NCBI GenBank assembly: GCA_029863735.1
Contig: JAOTUT010000005.1
Coordinates: 1 to 22,160 of the forward strand
From: Ignavibacteria bacterium
Lineage (GTDB): Bacteria; Bacteroidota; Ignavibacteria; Ignavibacteriales; Ignavibacteriaceae
Reading direction: 5' to 3'
DNA length: 22,160 nt
Positions 14,780 to 22,160 of the stretch are shown here, in pieces (the first letter of the stretch is position 1; each line of letters opens with the position of its first letter). A program made the position numbers and the translations under genes. The notes beneath the pieces were generated by a model, which made no database searches, had not been told where the DNA came from, and was given only the letters and a program-made list of their open reading frames with translations.

Positions 14780-16546
14780 CTAAAGTAACCTTATATGCAA
14801 TTCTTTCATCTGTTCTTCACTCACCTGGGATGGACATTCATCCATTAATGACATTGCGCTGGCAGTTTTAGGGAAGGCAATAGTATCTCTTATCGAATCA
14901 ACTCCGGCAAATAACATTACCATTCTGTCAAAACCAAACGCAATTCCGCCGTGCGGCGGCGCACCATATTTGAAAGCATTAATAAGAAAGCCGAATTTTT
15001 GCTGGGCTTCTTCATCACTTATTCCCAGCGCTTTGAACATTCTTGCCTGCAACTCGGAGTTGTGAATTCGTATACTGCCGCCAGCTATTTCACTTCCATT
15101 TAGAACAAGATCATACGCCTGCGCTTTAATTTTTCCGGGATCTTTTTCCAGCAAATCAATATCTTCCATATTTGGTGATGTGAAAGGATGATGCATTGCG
15201 TAAAATCTCTTTGTCTCCTCATCATACTCAAACAAAGGAAAATCTGTTACCCATAATAGTGACGGTGGTGTTTCAGGTTTTATTAGTTCTAACCTTTTTG
15301 CTAATTCCAATCTCAATGAACCCATCTGAATAAGTGTAGGATTTCTCTCTCCCGCAAGGATTAGAATTATATCATTTGGTTTAGCTTTAAGTTCTGATAT
15401 AAGATTTTCCTTTTCATCATCACTTAAAAATTTTGCGGTTGGTGAGTCAATTCCCTTTTCCAGCACTTTAAACCAAACCATTCCTTTGGCACCAAGTTTT
15501 TTAACAAAATCAGTCAACCTATCAATTTGATTTCTGCTGAAAGAAGCGCAACCAGGCACAATAATTCCAGTTACAATCCCATTTGAATCAATGACTTCTC
15601 TTAAAACTTTAAACTCAGATTTACTAAAGATTTCATTTAATGAATAAAGTTCCATTCCAAATCTTAAATCTGGTTTATCGCTGCCATATTTAGTAATAGC
15701 TTCTTTGTAGGAGAGTCGTTTTAACGGGAGCAATAAATCAATCTTCCAAATTTCCATAAAAAGTATTTTCATCAATTCTTCAACAGTAGAAAATACTTCT
15801 TCTTTAGTAATGAAAGACATTTCAACATCGATTTGAGTAAACTCTGGTTGACGATCAGCTCGTAAATCTTCGTCTCGGAAACATTTTACAATCTGAAAAT
15901 ACCGATCAAATCCCGAGACCATCAGTAATTGTTTATACTGTTGCGGTGATTGCGGAAGTGCGTAGAATTTCCCTTTGTGAACCCTGCTTGGCACAAGGTA
16001 ATCACGTGCACCCTCGGGTGTGCTTTTCATTAGCACCGGAGTTTCAATTTCAACAAAATTATTTTCATCAAAATATTTTCGAACTATCTGATACATCTTA
16101 TGTCGTAATAGTAAAACTTTTTGTAATGCTGGTCTTCGCAAATCGAGGTATCGATATTTTAATCTCAAATCTTCAAAAGCATCAGTTTCATCTTTGATGG
16201 CAAAAGGTGGTGTTTCGGCTTCATTAAGAATAATTAAGTGATCAGCGAGAACATCAATTTTACCCGTTTCAAGATCCTTATTAATTGCATCCTCTGGCCT
16301 CTTCCTAACTATTCCCTGAATTGATACTACAAACTCACTTCTTAACTTTTTTGCTAATTCATACGAATCCTTATTAATATCCGGTTCAAAAACGATCTGG
16401 GTAATCCCGTAACGATCTCTCAGCCAAATAAATATTAATCCGCCAAGGTCCCTTCTTCTATCTACCCAGCCACTGAGGATTACTTTATCATCAACATTTT
16501 GTTCTTTGAGTTCACCGCAAGTATGTGTTCTTATTTTAAATTTCAT
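14780..16546 (-). CDS. aspS: Aspartyl-tRNA synthetase
   Basis: This class II enzyme attaches Asp to its tRNA. The 588 residues match the bacterial type. An N-terminal OB-fold anticodon domain (WVDRRRDLGGLIF) is followed by motif 1 near 160-172 (FVEIETPVL). The flipping-loop region RDYLVPSR lies at 181-188, and motif 2 is FRDEDLRADRQPEFTQ, with R224. The bacterial GAD insertion covers about 285-420, and motif 3 is GIAFGFDR (534-541) with R541. The residue after RRD is Leu34, as in the discriminating E. coli enzyme, where non-discriminating enzymes often have His. This hints at charging tRNA-Asp only, although other positions also matter. The gene lies upstream of the pilin-like genes on the same strand and is probably a separate transcript. 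Confidence 0.97.
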   Translation of the reverse strand: MKFKIRTHTCGELKEQNVDDKVILSGWVDRRRDLGGLIFIWLRDRYGITQIVFEPDINKDSYELAKKLRSEFVVSIQGIVRKRPEDAINKDLETGKIDVLADHLIILNEAETPPFAIKDETDAFEDLRLKYRYLDLRRPALQKVLLLRHKMYQIVRKYFDENNFVEIETPVLMKSTPEGARDYLVPSRVHKGKFYALPQSPQQYKQLLMVSGFDRYFQIVKCFRDEDLRADRQPEFTQIDVEMSFITKEEVFSTVEELMKILFMEIWKIDLLLPLKRLSYKEAITKYGSDKPDLRFGMELYSLNEIFSKSEFKVLREVIDSNGIVTGIIVPGCASFSRNQIDRLTDFVKKLGAKGMVWFKVLEKGIDSPTAKFLSDDEKENLISELKAKPNDIILILAGERNPTLIQMGSLRLELAKRLELIKPETPPSLLWVTDFPLFEYDEETKRFYAMHHPFTSPNMEDIDLLEKDPGKIKAQAYDLVLNGSEIAGGSIRIHNSELQARMFKALGISDEEAQQKFGFLINAFKYGAPPHGGIAFGFDRMVMLFAGVDSIRDTIAFPKTASAMSLMDECPSQVSEEQMKELHIRLL

Positions 16547-16717
16547 AGTAATAAATACAATTTCATTGTGAAAACAAAAATAGTTAAATGAATTTGCGTG
16601 ATCAAATATATTTACACAAGCATCCTTTCAGAATAAAAGAGTAGCGTCATTTTAGTTTATCCCTGAATACTTTCTTGTTATTTTTACGAAAGAATTTATT
16701 CATAAAATGTTTTTTTA
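16547..16717. other. Divergent intergenic region, aspS and the membrane glycosyltransferase-like gene
   Basis: Both flanking genes are transcribed outward, so promoters for both should be in these 171 bp. I see no convincing -35/-10 pair and no operator. A 5-bp inverted repeat, ACAAT/ATTGT, lies near 16557-16569. No Shine-Dalgarno precedes the plus-strand gene. Confidence 0.5.
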
Positions 16718-18760
16718 ATGCTTTTACTAGGAATTATATCGGTAATCCAAATAACCCTATTACCCGGTTTTATACTACTGCATTTTCTTAACATCAAAAC
16801 TGAAAGCCTGATACAAAAATATCTTTACATTTTTGCTCTGAGTCTTTTTGTTAATTATTCCCTAGTTACAATTCTAACTCTTATAAAATTATATACTAAT
16901 ACTGCCCTATGGTTCGTTATTATTATTGAATTGATCTGCCTTTTTATTCTCGTTAAAACTCGAAAAGTACAGATTGTATCAGATTTTAGATTTGGCTTCG
17001 CTATTCAAAGATATCTGTCCGCATTTAAGAATTTTGCTTTTCATATTAAAATAATAATCGGTATTGCTAGTATAATTATACTCTTCTACTTTGCGTTATT
17101 TATTTCGAATTTTGGAACAATTTTTTATTTTGTAGATACTGTAAATCTTATTCACTGGAATACCTGGGCGAAAGATTTTGCCCATAATACTCTACCATAT
17201 CGATCTTCACATTTCCCACAATTAATTCCAGCAAATTGGTCAATTTCATATGTTCTTACGGGGAATACAGATGTGAATTTCTTTTCCAAATCTTTCATGC
17301 CCCTTTTCTTTTTTGGCAATCTGCTAATTTTCTTAGACTTAGCCCTCTGGGAAAAAAATTATATATATCTCATTGGATTAATTATTTACGGATTGTTTGC
17401 TCCAATTATTTACTCGCTTGTATTTATTGCTGATGGAAATGCCGACCTGCCTGTTTCATTTTTTGCATTTTTAACATTTTATGCTTACTTGAAACTTTCT
17501 AAAAATAAATTCGAAACCGATGAACGCATTTTGTTCTTCCTCTTTGCTGCAACTGCAGCGGCTACTAAGTTGGCTGGATTTTATGTGTTTTTCTTTGCTT
17601 CTATTATTTCTTTGTATGGTTTAATCAAGTATTGGAAACAGATTCGAAAATCTGAGATTATTTTAATCGCTACTCTGGTTCCAATAATCCTTGCAGTTTG
17701 TTTCTTCTGGCACTTTGTGAAACCGGAAATAATGTACTCCGGTCTTCATCAGCCAGAATATGTAGGTGAAAATTACGTGCTGATTTTTACTACGGCAGCG
17801 AGATTAATGTATTACAACTGGGGTTTACCAGTTCTGGCTTTTTTTATTTTAACTTCAGTGGGGAGTCTTTTTGTTAAAAACATTCGTTACATAACCTTAA
17901 TTATGGTTATTCCTCCTTTAATATTATGGATGTTAAAATATAGTGCTGACTTCAGAAACTTGAGTTTTGTTGTGCCTTATCTTGCTTATGTATCTGCTTT
18001 TGGGTTGATAAAAATTATCGAAATAATAAAAAAGAAACATGTGAATCTAAACTTTATAATTCGTCATGAAGATGAAAAATCTCTTTCGAATAGACAAAAA
18101 ACGATTGGCGGTATAATTAGCATTTTATGTGTTAGCCTATATTTTTTGATTAATTCTGACTTTACCCATGACCTGATAATTCAAATACATAAATTCATTA
18201 GTATACACTATTTTCAATCATACAGAATTAATTTGTTAATAGACTATACACAATATATTAGTATTGATTACTACCAGAATGTATTAGCAACTTTAGCCTT
18301 GATTATTCCTGTGCTATTTTTATTAGCAGTTGCTAATTTGAGACTTTTTCAACTATTAATTGTAATTGGAATCAGTGCCGTCATTCTGAATTTTTCATAT
18401 TTTACGGAAAGAAATATTGTTGACCACCAACGAAAATCAATCGCACAAGTTGATGCAAGAAATTATGCAGATTGGATGAACACGATAGTTGAATCTTCGG
18501 GATTTGACAACCAAGTTTACACGAACTTCAAAGCTATTTCCGAAGAAAAAGTACCAGGGAATCTTAAATTTATTTATGTAAACAAAGATAAGCTTGAAAA
18601 GGATCTCTCTTATAACACTGGTAATTACCTTTTCTTCCTTAAAACTGCTTTACTCGAAACTGATATAAAAGCTATGATTGATTTAAAAATTTCCCAATTC
18701 AATTATAAAGTCTTGTTTAATGATGGAGATTATTTGCTCTTAATTAATCAAATTAATTAA
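16718..18760 (+). CDS. Polytopic membrane protein, probable GT-C-type glycosyltransferase
   Basis: The 680-residue protein has roughly a dozen TM helices up to about residue 560 and a soluble C-terminal segment of about 120 residues. Features pointing to the GT-C fold (lipid-phosphate-sugar-dependent transferases) are an Asp in the first large extracytoplasmic loop (D140, with VDTVNLIHWNTWAKDF), HFPQLIPANW at 165-174, IADGNADLP at 237-245, ATKLAGFYVFF at 282-292 and an aromatic stretch DFRNLSFVVPYLA at 411-423. These resemble the general pattern of GT39/ArnT-like enzymes, but I cannot assign a substrate. The start has no Shine-Dalgarno, and an ATG 11 bp upstream opens only a three-codon frame. 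The last codons lie in a 13-bp tandem duplication that supplies the stop. An alternative is an uncharacterised membrane protein unrelated to transfer. Confidence 0.65.
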   Translation: MLLLGIISVIQITLLPGFILLHFLNIKTESLIQKYLYIFALSLFVNYSLVTILTLIKLYTNTALWFVIIIELICLFILVKTRKVQIVSDFRFGFAIQRYLSAFKNFAFHIKIIIGIASIIILFYFALFISNFGTIFYFVDTVNLIHWNTWAKDFAHNTLPYRSSHFPQLIPANWSISYVLTGNTDVNFFSKSFMPLFFFGNLLIFLDLALWEKNYIYLIGLIIYGLFAPIIYSLVFIADGNADLPVSFFAFLTFYAYLKLSKNKFETDERILFFLFAATAAATKLAGFYVFFFASIISLYGLIKYWKQIRKSEIILIATLVPIILAVCFFWHFVKPEIMYSGLHQPEYVGENYVLIFTTAARLMYYNWGLPVLAFFILTSVGSLFVKNIRYITLIMVIPPLILWMLKYSADFRNLSFVVPYLAYVSAFGLIKIIEIIKKKHVNLNFIIRHEDEKSLSNRQKTIGGIISILCVSLYFLINSDFTHDLIIQIHKFISIHYFQSYRINLLIDYTQYISIDYYQNVLATLALIIPVLFLLAVANLRLFQLLIVIGISAVILNFSYFTERNIVDHQRKSIAQVDARNYADWMNTIVESSGFDNQVYTNFKAISEEKVPGNLKFIYVNKDKLEKDLSYNTGNYLFFLKTALLETDIKAMIDLKISQFNYKVLFNDGDYLLLINQIN

Positions 18761-18765
18761 TCAAA
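18740..18765. repeat. Perfect 13-bp tandem duplication spanning a stop codon
   Basis: TTAATTAATCAAA occurs twice in direct succession. The stop of the preceding membrane protein lies in the second copy. With one copy removed the frame would run on for about 18 further codons, so the duplication defines the present C-terminus. Confidence 0.85.
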
Positions 18766-18833
18766 TAGGTTCTATATCAGACACTATTTATTATTTGGCT
18801 TCACATCAAACTCAATTATAGCTAAATTTATTT

Positions 18834-20138
18834 ATGAATTTCATTGAAATCATAAAAAAGAAGCGAGATGGGAAGATTTTTGGACCCGATGAAATAAGCT
18901 TTCTGATAAATCAATTCACAAAAGGTAATATACCAGACTACCAGTTCTCTGCCCTTCTGATGGCTATCCTTTTAAAAGGAATGAATGATTCTGAAACTGC
19001 TGCATTGACTAAATCAATGTTGAAAAGCGGAAAAGTCATTAATCTTTTTTCGTTGAAAGGAAAAAAAGTTGATAAACATTCTACCGGCGGTGTTGGAGAT
19101 AAAACGTCATTAATTATTGCGCCAATAGTTGCTTCTGCCGGAATTTATGTCCCGATGATTTCTGGTAGAGGACTTGGACATACAGGCGGAACCCTCGACA
19201 AGCTTGAATCAATTCCCGGATTTAGAACGGATTTGAGTTTGTCTGAATCAATTAAAGTCCTTAAAAAATGCGGGGCAGTTTTGATCGGACAGACAAAAGA
19301 AATTGCACCGGCAGATAAAATGATTTATGCACTCAGAGATGTAACCGCCACTATTGAATCTATTCCGCTTATCACAGCCAGCATAATGAGTAAAAAGCTT
19401 GCTGAAGGTATTGACGGACTCGTGCTTGATATTAAAACCGGCAACGGTGCTTTTATGAAAAGTCATCGGGATTCAATTCGGCTTGCTAATTCATTAATAC
19501 AAACTGCCAGATCTTTTAATAAAAATGTGATCGCTTTTATCACAGATATGAATCAACCGCTTGGTAATTACATTGGGAACTGGCTGGAAGTTTATGAATC
19601 AATCCAGGTTCTTAACGGCAAGGTTAAAAATGATTTATATAACCTATCCATTAAGCTTGCCGGTGCGATGATCTTTCTCGGCAAGAAAGCCAAGTCATTG
19701 CAGGCTGGTGAACAAATAGCTAAAGACAAAATTGAAAATGGTGAGGCTTTCAAAAAGTTTTTAGAGATTGTGGAACTTCAAGCAGGAGATGTGAATTATA
19801 TTAATAATCCTAAAAGGTATCCAAAGTCAAAATATTCAAAGAAAATTTGTTCAGATAAATCTGGCTTTATTAAAGAGATGAACACTTATCAAATTGGTAT
19901 GGCTTCACTAGAATTAGGTGCAGGAAGAAGAAAAAAAAATGATGTTATCGATCATAAAGCTGGAATCGTGTTGAACAAAAAGGTACGTGATTATTTGGGT
20001 AAGAATGACATCATTTGTGAGCTATATTCAGATTCCAGAAGTGAAATAAAATTAGCTGAGCAAATGATTGTTGGGTCAATAAAAATTTCAAAGACAAAAC
20101 CACTGATACCAAAATTGATTAAAAAAGTAATCCTATAG
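18834..20138 (+). CDS. deoA: Thymidine/pyrimidine-nucleoside phosphorylase
   Basis: The enzyme splits thymidine, and possibly uridine and deoxyuridine, with phosphate to give the base and a pentose-1-phosphate for nucleoside salvage. The 434-residue length is typical. The family signature SGRGLGHTGGTLDKLE covers residues 110-125. The phosphate site KHSTGGVGD lies at 81-89, and the base-binding residues R168, S183 and K187 lie in YALRDVTATIESIPLITASI and MSKK. Details such as KGNIPDYQ and LDIKTGNGAFM are closer to the Gram-positive pyrimidine-nucleoside phosphorylase (pdp) than to E. coli DeoA, so broader substrate use is possible. No Shine-Dalgarno is evident. It follows the membrane protein by 73 bp and is followed by a prohibitin-like gene, with no other salvage gene nearby. 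Confidence 0.95.
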   Translation: MNFIEIIKKKRDGKIFGPDEISFLINQFTKGNIPDYQFSALLMAILLKGMNDSETAALTKSMLKSGKVINLFSLKGKKVDKHSTGGVGDKTSLIIAPIVASAGIYVPMISGRGLGHTGGTLDKLESIPGFRTDLSLSESIKVLKKCGAVLIGQTKEIAPADKMIYALRDVTATIESIPLITASIMSKKLAEGIDGLVLDIKTGNGAFMKSHRDSIRLANSLIQTARSFNKNVIAFITDMNQPLGNYIGNWLEVYESIQVLNGKVKNDLYNLSIKLAGAMIFLGKKAKSLQAGEQIAKDKIENGEAFKKFLEIVELQAGDVNYINNPKRYPKSKYSKKICSDKSGFIKEMNTYQIGMASLELGAGRRKKNDVIDHKAGIVLNKKVRDYLGKNDIICELYSDSRSEIKLAEQMIVGSIKISKTKPLIPKLIKKVIL

Positions 20139-20170
20139 AAAATGAGATTAAATTATTAAACTAATTATAT

Positions 20171-20177
20171 AAGGAGG
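20171..20177 (+). promoter_or_regulatory. Perfect Shine-Dalgarno sequence of the SPFH gene
   Basis: AAGGAGG ends 8 nt before the ATG at 20186. A nearer ATG at 20181 is only 3 nt away and opens a frame that soon stops, so this site decides the start. Such a strong site is rare in this window and suggests high expression. Confidence 0.85.
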
Positions 20178-20185
20178 AAAATGTT

Positions 20186-21058
20186 ATGTTATTTATTATA
20201 GCTCTTATTGCTGCCGTTGTTGCTTTTTTTGTTTACAAAAACGCAAAGAAAAGATTCCAAAAATCGGAGACCACATTTGCAATGCTTGGCTTTGTAATTG
20301 CATTATTTGTTGCTCTACTTCAATGCTTTACAATCATACCCGCTGGACATACAGGCGTTATTGATTTCCTCGGTTATGTGAGTGATAACACTCTTAAGCC
20401 GGGAGTAAACATGGTTAATCCCATGGCAAATGTTGAAAAAATGAGTATCAAAACACAGGAATTAAAAGAATTAATGTCTGTCCCATCTAAAGAAGGATTA
20501 AGCGTTGATCTTGAAATAAGTCTGCTATTTAAATTGGATTCTGAAAAAGCAAATGAAATTTATAAAACGGTGGGACCAAATTATGCTGAAATTATATTAA
20601 CGCCCCAGTTTAGATCTGTGGTCAGGGGTGTAACCGCACGTTATGAAGCAAAAGCATTGTATACCGCTTCACGTGAAAAGCTGGCAGGTGAGATTCTCGA
20701 TGAACTGGAAAAATTGGTTGGTCCCAGGGGAATTATAGTTGAGCAAGCTCCTCTTAGACAAATCCAACTTCCGGAACGCTTAACAAAATCGATCGAGGAG
20801 AAATTGCAAGCTGAGCAGGAGAGTCAGCGAATGGAATTCATTTTAACACGTGAAAAACAAGAAGCTGATAGAAAAAGAATAGAAGCAAAAGGTATTGCCG
20901 ATTTTCAGGAGATAGTTTCCAAAGGCATTAGTGAACAACTATTAAAATGGAAGGGAATCGAAGCTACCGAAAAACTTGCGAATTCGACAAATACTAAGGT
21001 TGTTATTATTGGTTCAGGCAAGGATGGCCTTCCAATTATTCTGGGTTCCGATAAATAA
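20186..21058 (+). CDS. Prohibitin-like SPFH/band 7 membrane protein
   Basis: The 290-residue protein has two N-terminal hydrophobic helices (about 1-18 and 31-50), then a band 7/PHB domain beginning IIPAGHTGVIDFLG. Prohibitin-type landmarks include LKPGVNMVNP and the late segment GIIVEQAPLRQIQLPERL (182-199). A charged coiled coil at about 196-240 (AEQESQRMEF, EKQEADRKRIEAKGIADF) should drive ring or cage assembly on the membrane. Members scaffold membrane proteases or microdomains. No FtsH or NfeD partner is adjacent here, so the client is unknown. Two TM helices instead of the usual single anchor is a modest deviation. The strong ribosome site suggests an abundant protein. Confidence 0.92.
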   Translation: MLFIIALIAAVVAFFVYKNAKKRFQKSETTFAMLGFVIALFVALLQCFTIIPAGHTGVIDFLGYVSDNTLKPGVNMVNPMANVEKMSIKTQELKELMSVPSKEGLSVDLEISLLFKLDSEKANEIYKTVGPNYAEIILTPQFRSVVRGVTARYEAKALYTASREKLAGEILDELEKLVGPRGIIVEQAPLRQIQLPERLTKSIEEKLQAEQESQRMEFILTREKQEADRKRIEAKGIADFQEIVSKGISEQLLKWKGIEATEKLANSTNTKVVIIGSGKDGLPIILGSDK

Positions 21059-21101
21059 TCAGTACTGGTCAAATACTATTACTTTGTTCTAATTGTCATC
21101 T

Positions 21102-21138
21102 ATTCGTATTTTTGAACTCACAAGTCAGAAAAACGAAT
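21102..21138 (+). promoter_or_regulatory. Long hairpin directly before the CcsA/HemX-like start
   Basis: ATTCGTATTTTTGA pairs with TCAGAAAAACGAAT over a 9-nt loop. Thirteen of 14 positions pair, with one wobble and one A-A mismatch. The stem ends 8 nt before the ATG at 21147 and leaves little free leader. There is no T-run after it, so it is not a plus-strand terminator. It could limit translation of the ccsA-hemA pair or bind a regulator. Confidence 0.55.
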
Positions 21139-21146
21139 AGGTCGAT

Positions 21147-21971
21147 ATGATCGAAGGAATTCATACAATAAATATTATACTGCCAATCCTTTATTTGGCA
21201 ACATTGGTAGTATATTTCTACGATTTCCTTAAGGGGGAAAAGAAGCTGGTAAATGTCAAGCGGGTTTTTTTATTTATCACTCTTTTCCTTCATTTAATTT
21301 ATATAGTACTTCGCACTATCGCTTTTGACCATCCCCCCATAACAAACGTTTTTGAAATTTTTACAATCCTAGCTATTACAATAAGCTTCTCCTATTTTCT
21401 AGTTGAATTAGTTTCCGATATAAGAGGGACAGGACCTTTTATAATAATTCTCTCCCTAATCTTCCAATTAATATCTTCATTATTTATTCAGGATTTAACA
21501 GAAGTTAAGGATGTACTGAGAAGCAATTTACTTGGTATTCACGTGATCAGTGCGCTACTTGGTTACTCTGGTTTTACAATTTCTGCAGTGTATGGATTTC
21601 TTTATTTGGTATTATATAAGGATATCAAACTCAACAAATTTGGTTTGATCTTCAACCGACTCCCAAATCTCGAAGTGCTTGAGAGACTAAGTCTTTACTC
21701 TGCAATAATTGGCTTCATTGCTCTTACCATCGCAATAATAATTGGTGTTATTTGGTTGCCTGTGGCATTCCCCCGTTTCTCTTACCTGGATCCGAAATTA
21801 ATAGGTTCAACTCTGGTATGGCTGCTTTATGCCATTGGTATAACGAGTAAAGTGCTTGGTAATTGGAGAGGGAAAAGATTGGTCATATTATCGATTTCAG
21901 GTTTTGTTCTCGCAATCATATCCACTATTCTTTCAAACTTTATAGCACAGAGTTTTCATTCCTTCTATTAA
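21147..21971 (+). CDS. CcsA/CcmC/HemX-like membrane protein upstream of hemA
   Basis: The 274-residue protein has about eight TM helices and the general plan of the cytochrome c assembly (CcsA/CcmC) family. Family-like features are H49, GIHVISALLGYSGFTISAVYG (positions 130-150, with H132), the segment FSYLDPKLIGSTLVWLLYAIG and the ending WRGKRLVILSISGFVL. The tryptophan-rich heme-handling motif is degenerate: the family pattern WDPKE appears as LDPKL (214-218), and the Trp cluster before it is mostly missing. It ends 6 bp before hemA. In Bacillus, HemX, a member of the same superfamily, is encoded with hemA and influences HemA levels. This makes a HemX-like role more likely than cytochrome c maturation here, by inference from linkage and motif loss. 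Confidence 0.8.
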   Translation: MIEGIHTINIILPILYLATLVVYFYDFLKGEKKLVNVKRVFLFITLFLHLIYIVLRTIAFDHPPITNVFEIFTILAITISFSYFLVELVSDIRGTGPFIIILSLIFQLISSLFIQDLTEVKDVLRSNLLGIHVISALLGYSGFTISAVYGFLYLVLYKDIKLNKFGLIFNRLPNLEVLERLSLYSAIIGFIALTIAIIIGVIWLPVAFPRFSYLDPKLIGSTLVWLLYAIGITSKVLGNWRGKRLVILSISGFVLAIISTILSNFIAQSFHSFY

Positions 21972-21977
21972 GATTTT

Positions 21978-22160
21978 ATGAACTTAATCGCAATATCAAT
22001 AAATCACAGAACTGCACCGGTTGAAATTAGAGAGGCAGTTTATCTTAAAGAAGATGAGATTCGTCCTTTCATTAATATTGCAAAAGACAACCAGATAAAG
22101 GAAGGTTTGATTCTCTCAACCTGTAACCGAACTGAAATTTTTGGAATACCAAGTAATGTA
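21978..22160 (+). CDS. hemA: Glutamyl-tRNA reductase, 5' part
   Basis: The first 61 codons are in the window and the gene runs off the right edge. The product reduces glutamyl-tRNA to glutamate-1-semialdehyde, the first committed step of C5 heme synthesis. The N-terminal catalytic domain is unmistakable: SINHRTAPVEIRE near the start and LSTCNRTEIF with the nucleophilic C49. The ATG at 21978 gives the standard N-terminus MNLIAISINH. The spacing of 6 bp from the CcsA/HemX-like gene indicates one operon. A bacterium with HemA uses the C5 pathway rather than ALA synthase. Confidence 0.96.
   Translation, partial: MNLIAISINHRTAPVEIREAVYLKEDEIRPFINIAKDNQIKEGLILSTCNRTEIFGIPSNV

Noticed and set aside
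14773..14788. Inverted repeat at the aspS stop as a terminator
   Set aside because: The loop is only 2 nt if all 7 pairs form and the following T-run is just four bases, so I kept it as a weak possibility in the spacer entry.
15946..16197. Plus-strand frame opposite aspS
   Set aside because: aspS is certain in this stretch and the antisense product has no features of a real protein.
16707..16718. ATG followed by two Phe codons and a stop whose last base begins the next ATG
   Set aside because: A three-codon frame ending in TAATG could couple translation, but it has no Shine-Dalgarno and is likely chance in T-rich DNA.

Overview
The window is AT-rich bacterial chromosome with dense, short-spaced genes. 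Many starts have weak or no Shine-Dalgarno sequence, while a few have a near-perfect one. Secretin, PilB, PilC and hybrid kinases indicate a diderm (Gram-negative) bacterium. The overall style, with short two-residue-leader pilin-like proteins and hybrid two-component proteins, suggests the FCB group and perhaps the Ignavibacteria. That placement is inference from sequence character, not a database result. No tRNA, rRNA, CRISPR array, insertion sequence or phage gene was seen.

Positions 1-378 hold the end of a plus-strand receiver protein that begins before the window. Its stop codon overlaps, tail to tail, the stop of a minus-strand cluster that runs from 14280 down to 375. In transcription order the cluster contains: two paralogous pilin-like proteins, a terminator, a PilC-type platform protein, a PilB-type assembly ATPase, a 210-bp gap, a PilT-like ATPase, a PilM-PilN fusion, a PilO-PilP-like fusion, a short secretin, a stand-alone receiver, a large hybrid histidine kinase, and a receiver joined to a histidine-kinase dimerization-like helix pair with no ATPase domain. 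I read this as a compact, rearranged type IV pilus or type II secretion-like machine with its own phosphorelay. Prepilin peptidase is not in the window.

A 499-bp stretch without genes (14281-14779) separates the pilin-like genes from aspS (aspartyl-tRNA synthetase), which is also on the minus strand. Divergent from aspS, the plus strand carries a large polytopic GT-C-like membrane protein, a pyrimidine-nucleoside/thymidine phosphorylase, a two-TM prohibitin/SPFH protein with a perfect Shine-Dalgarno, a CcsA/HemX-like membrane protein, and the first 61 codons of hemA (glutamyl-tRNA reductase). The last pair is only 6 bp apart and looks like the start of a heme-biosynthesis operon.

The most unusual content is the pilus-like cluster. 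Subunits that are usually separate are fused in pairs, the secretin is very short, the pilin-like proteins lack the usual Glu5, the PilT-like ATPase has lost the acidic pair of its Asp box, and the downstream signalling proteins carry several degenerate or truncated phosphotransfer domains.
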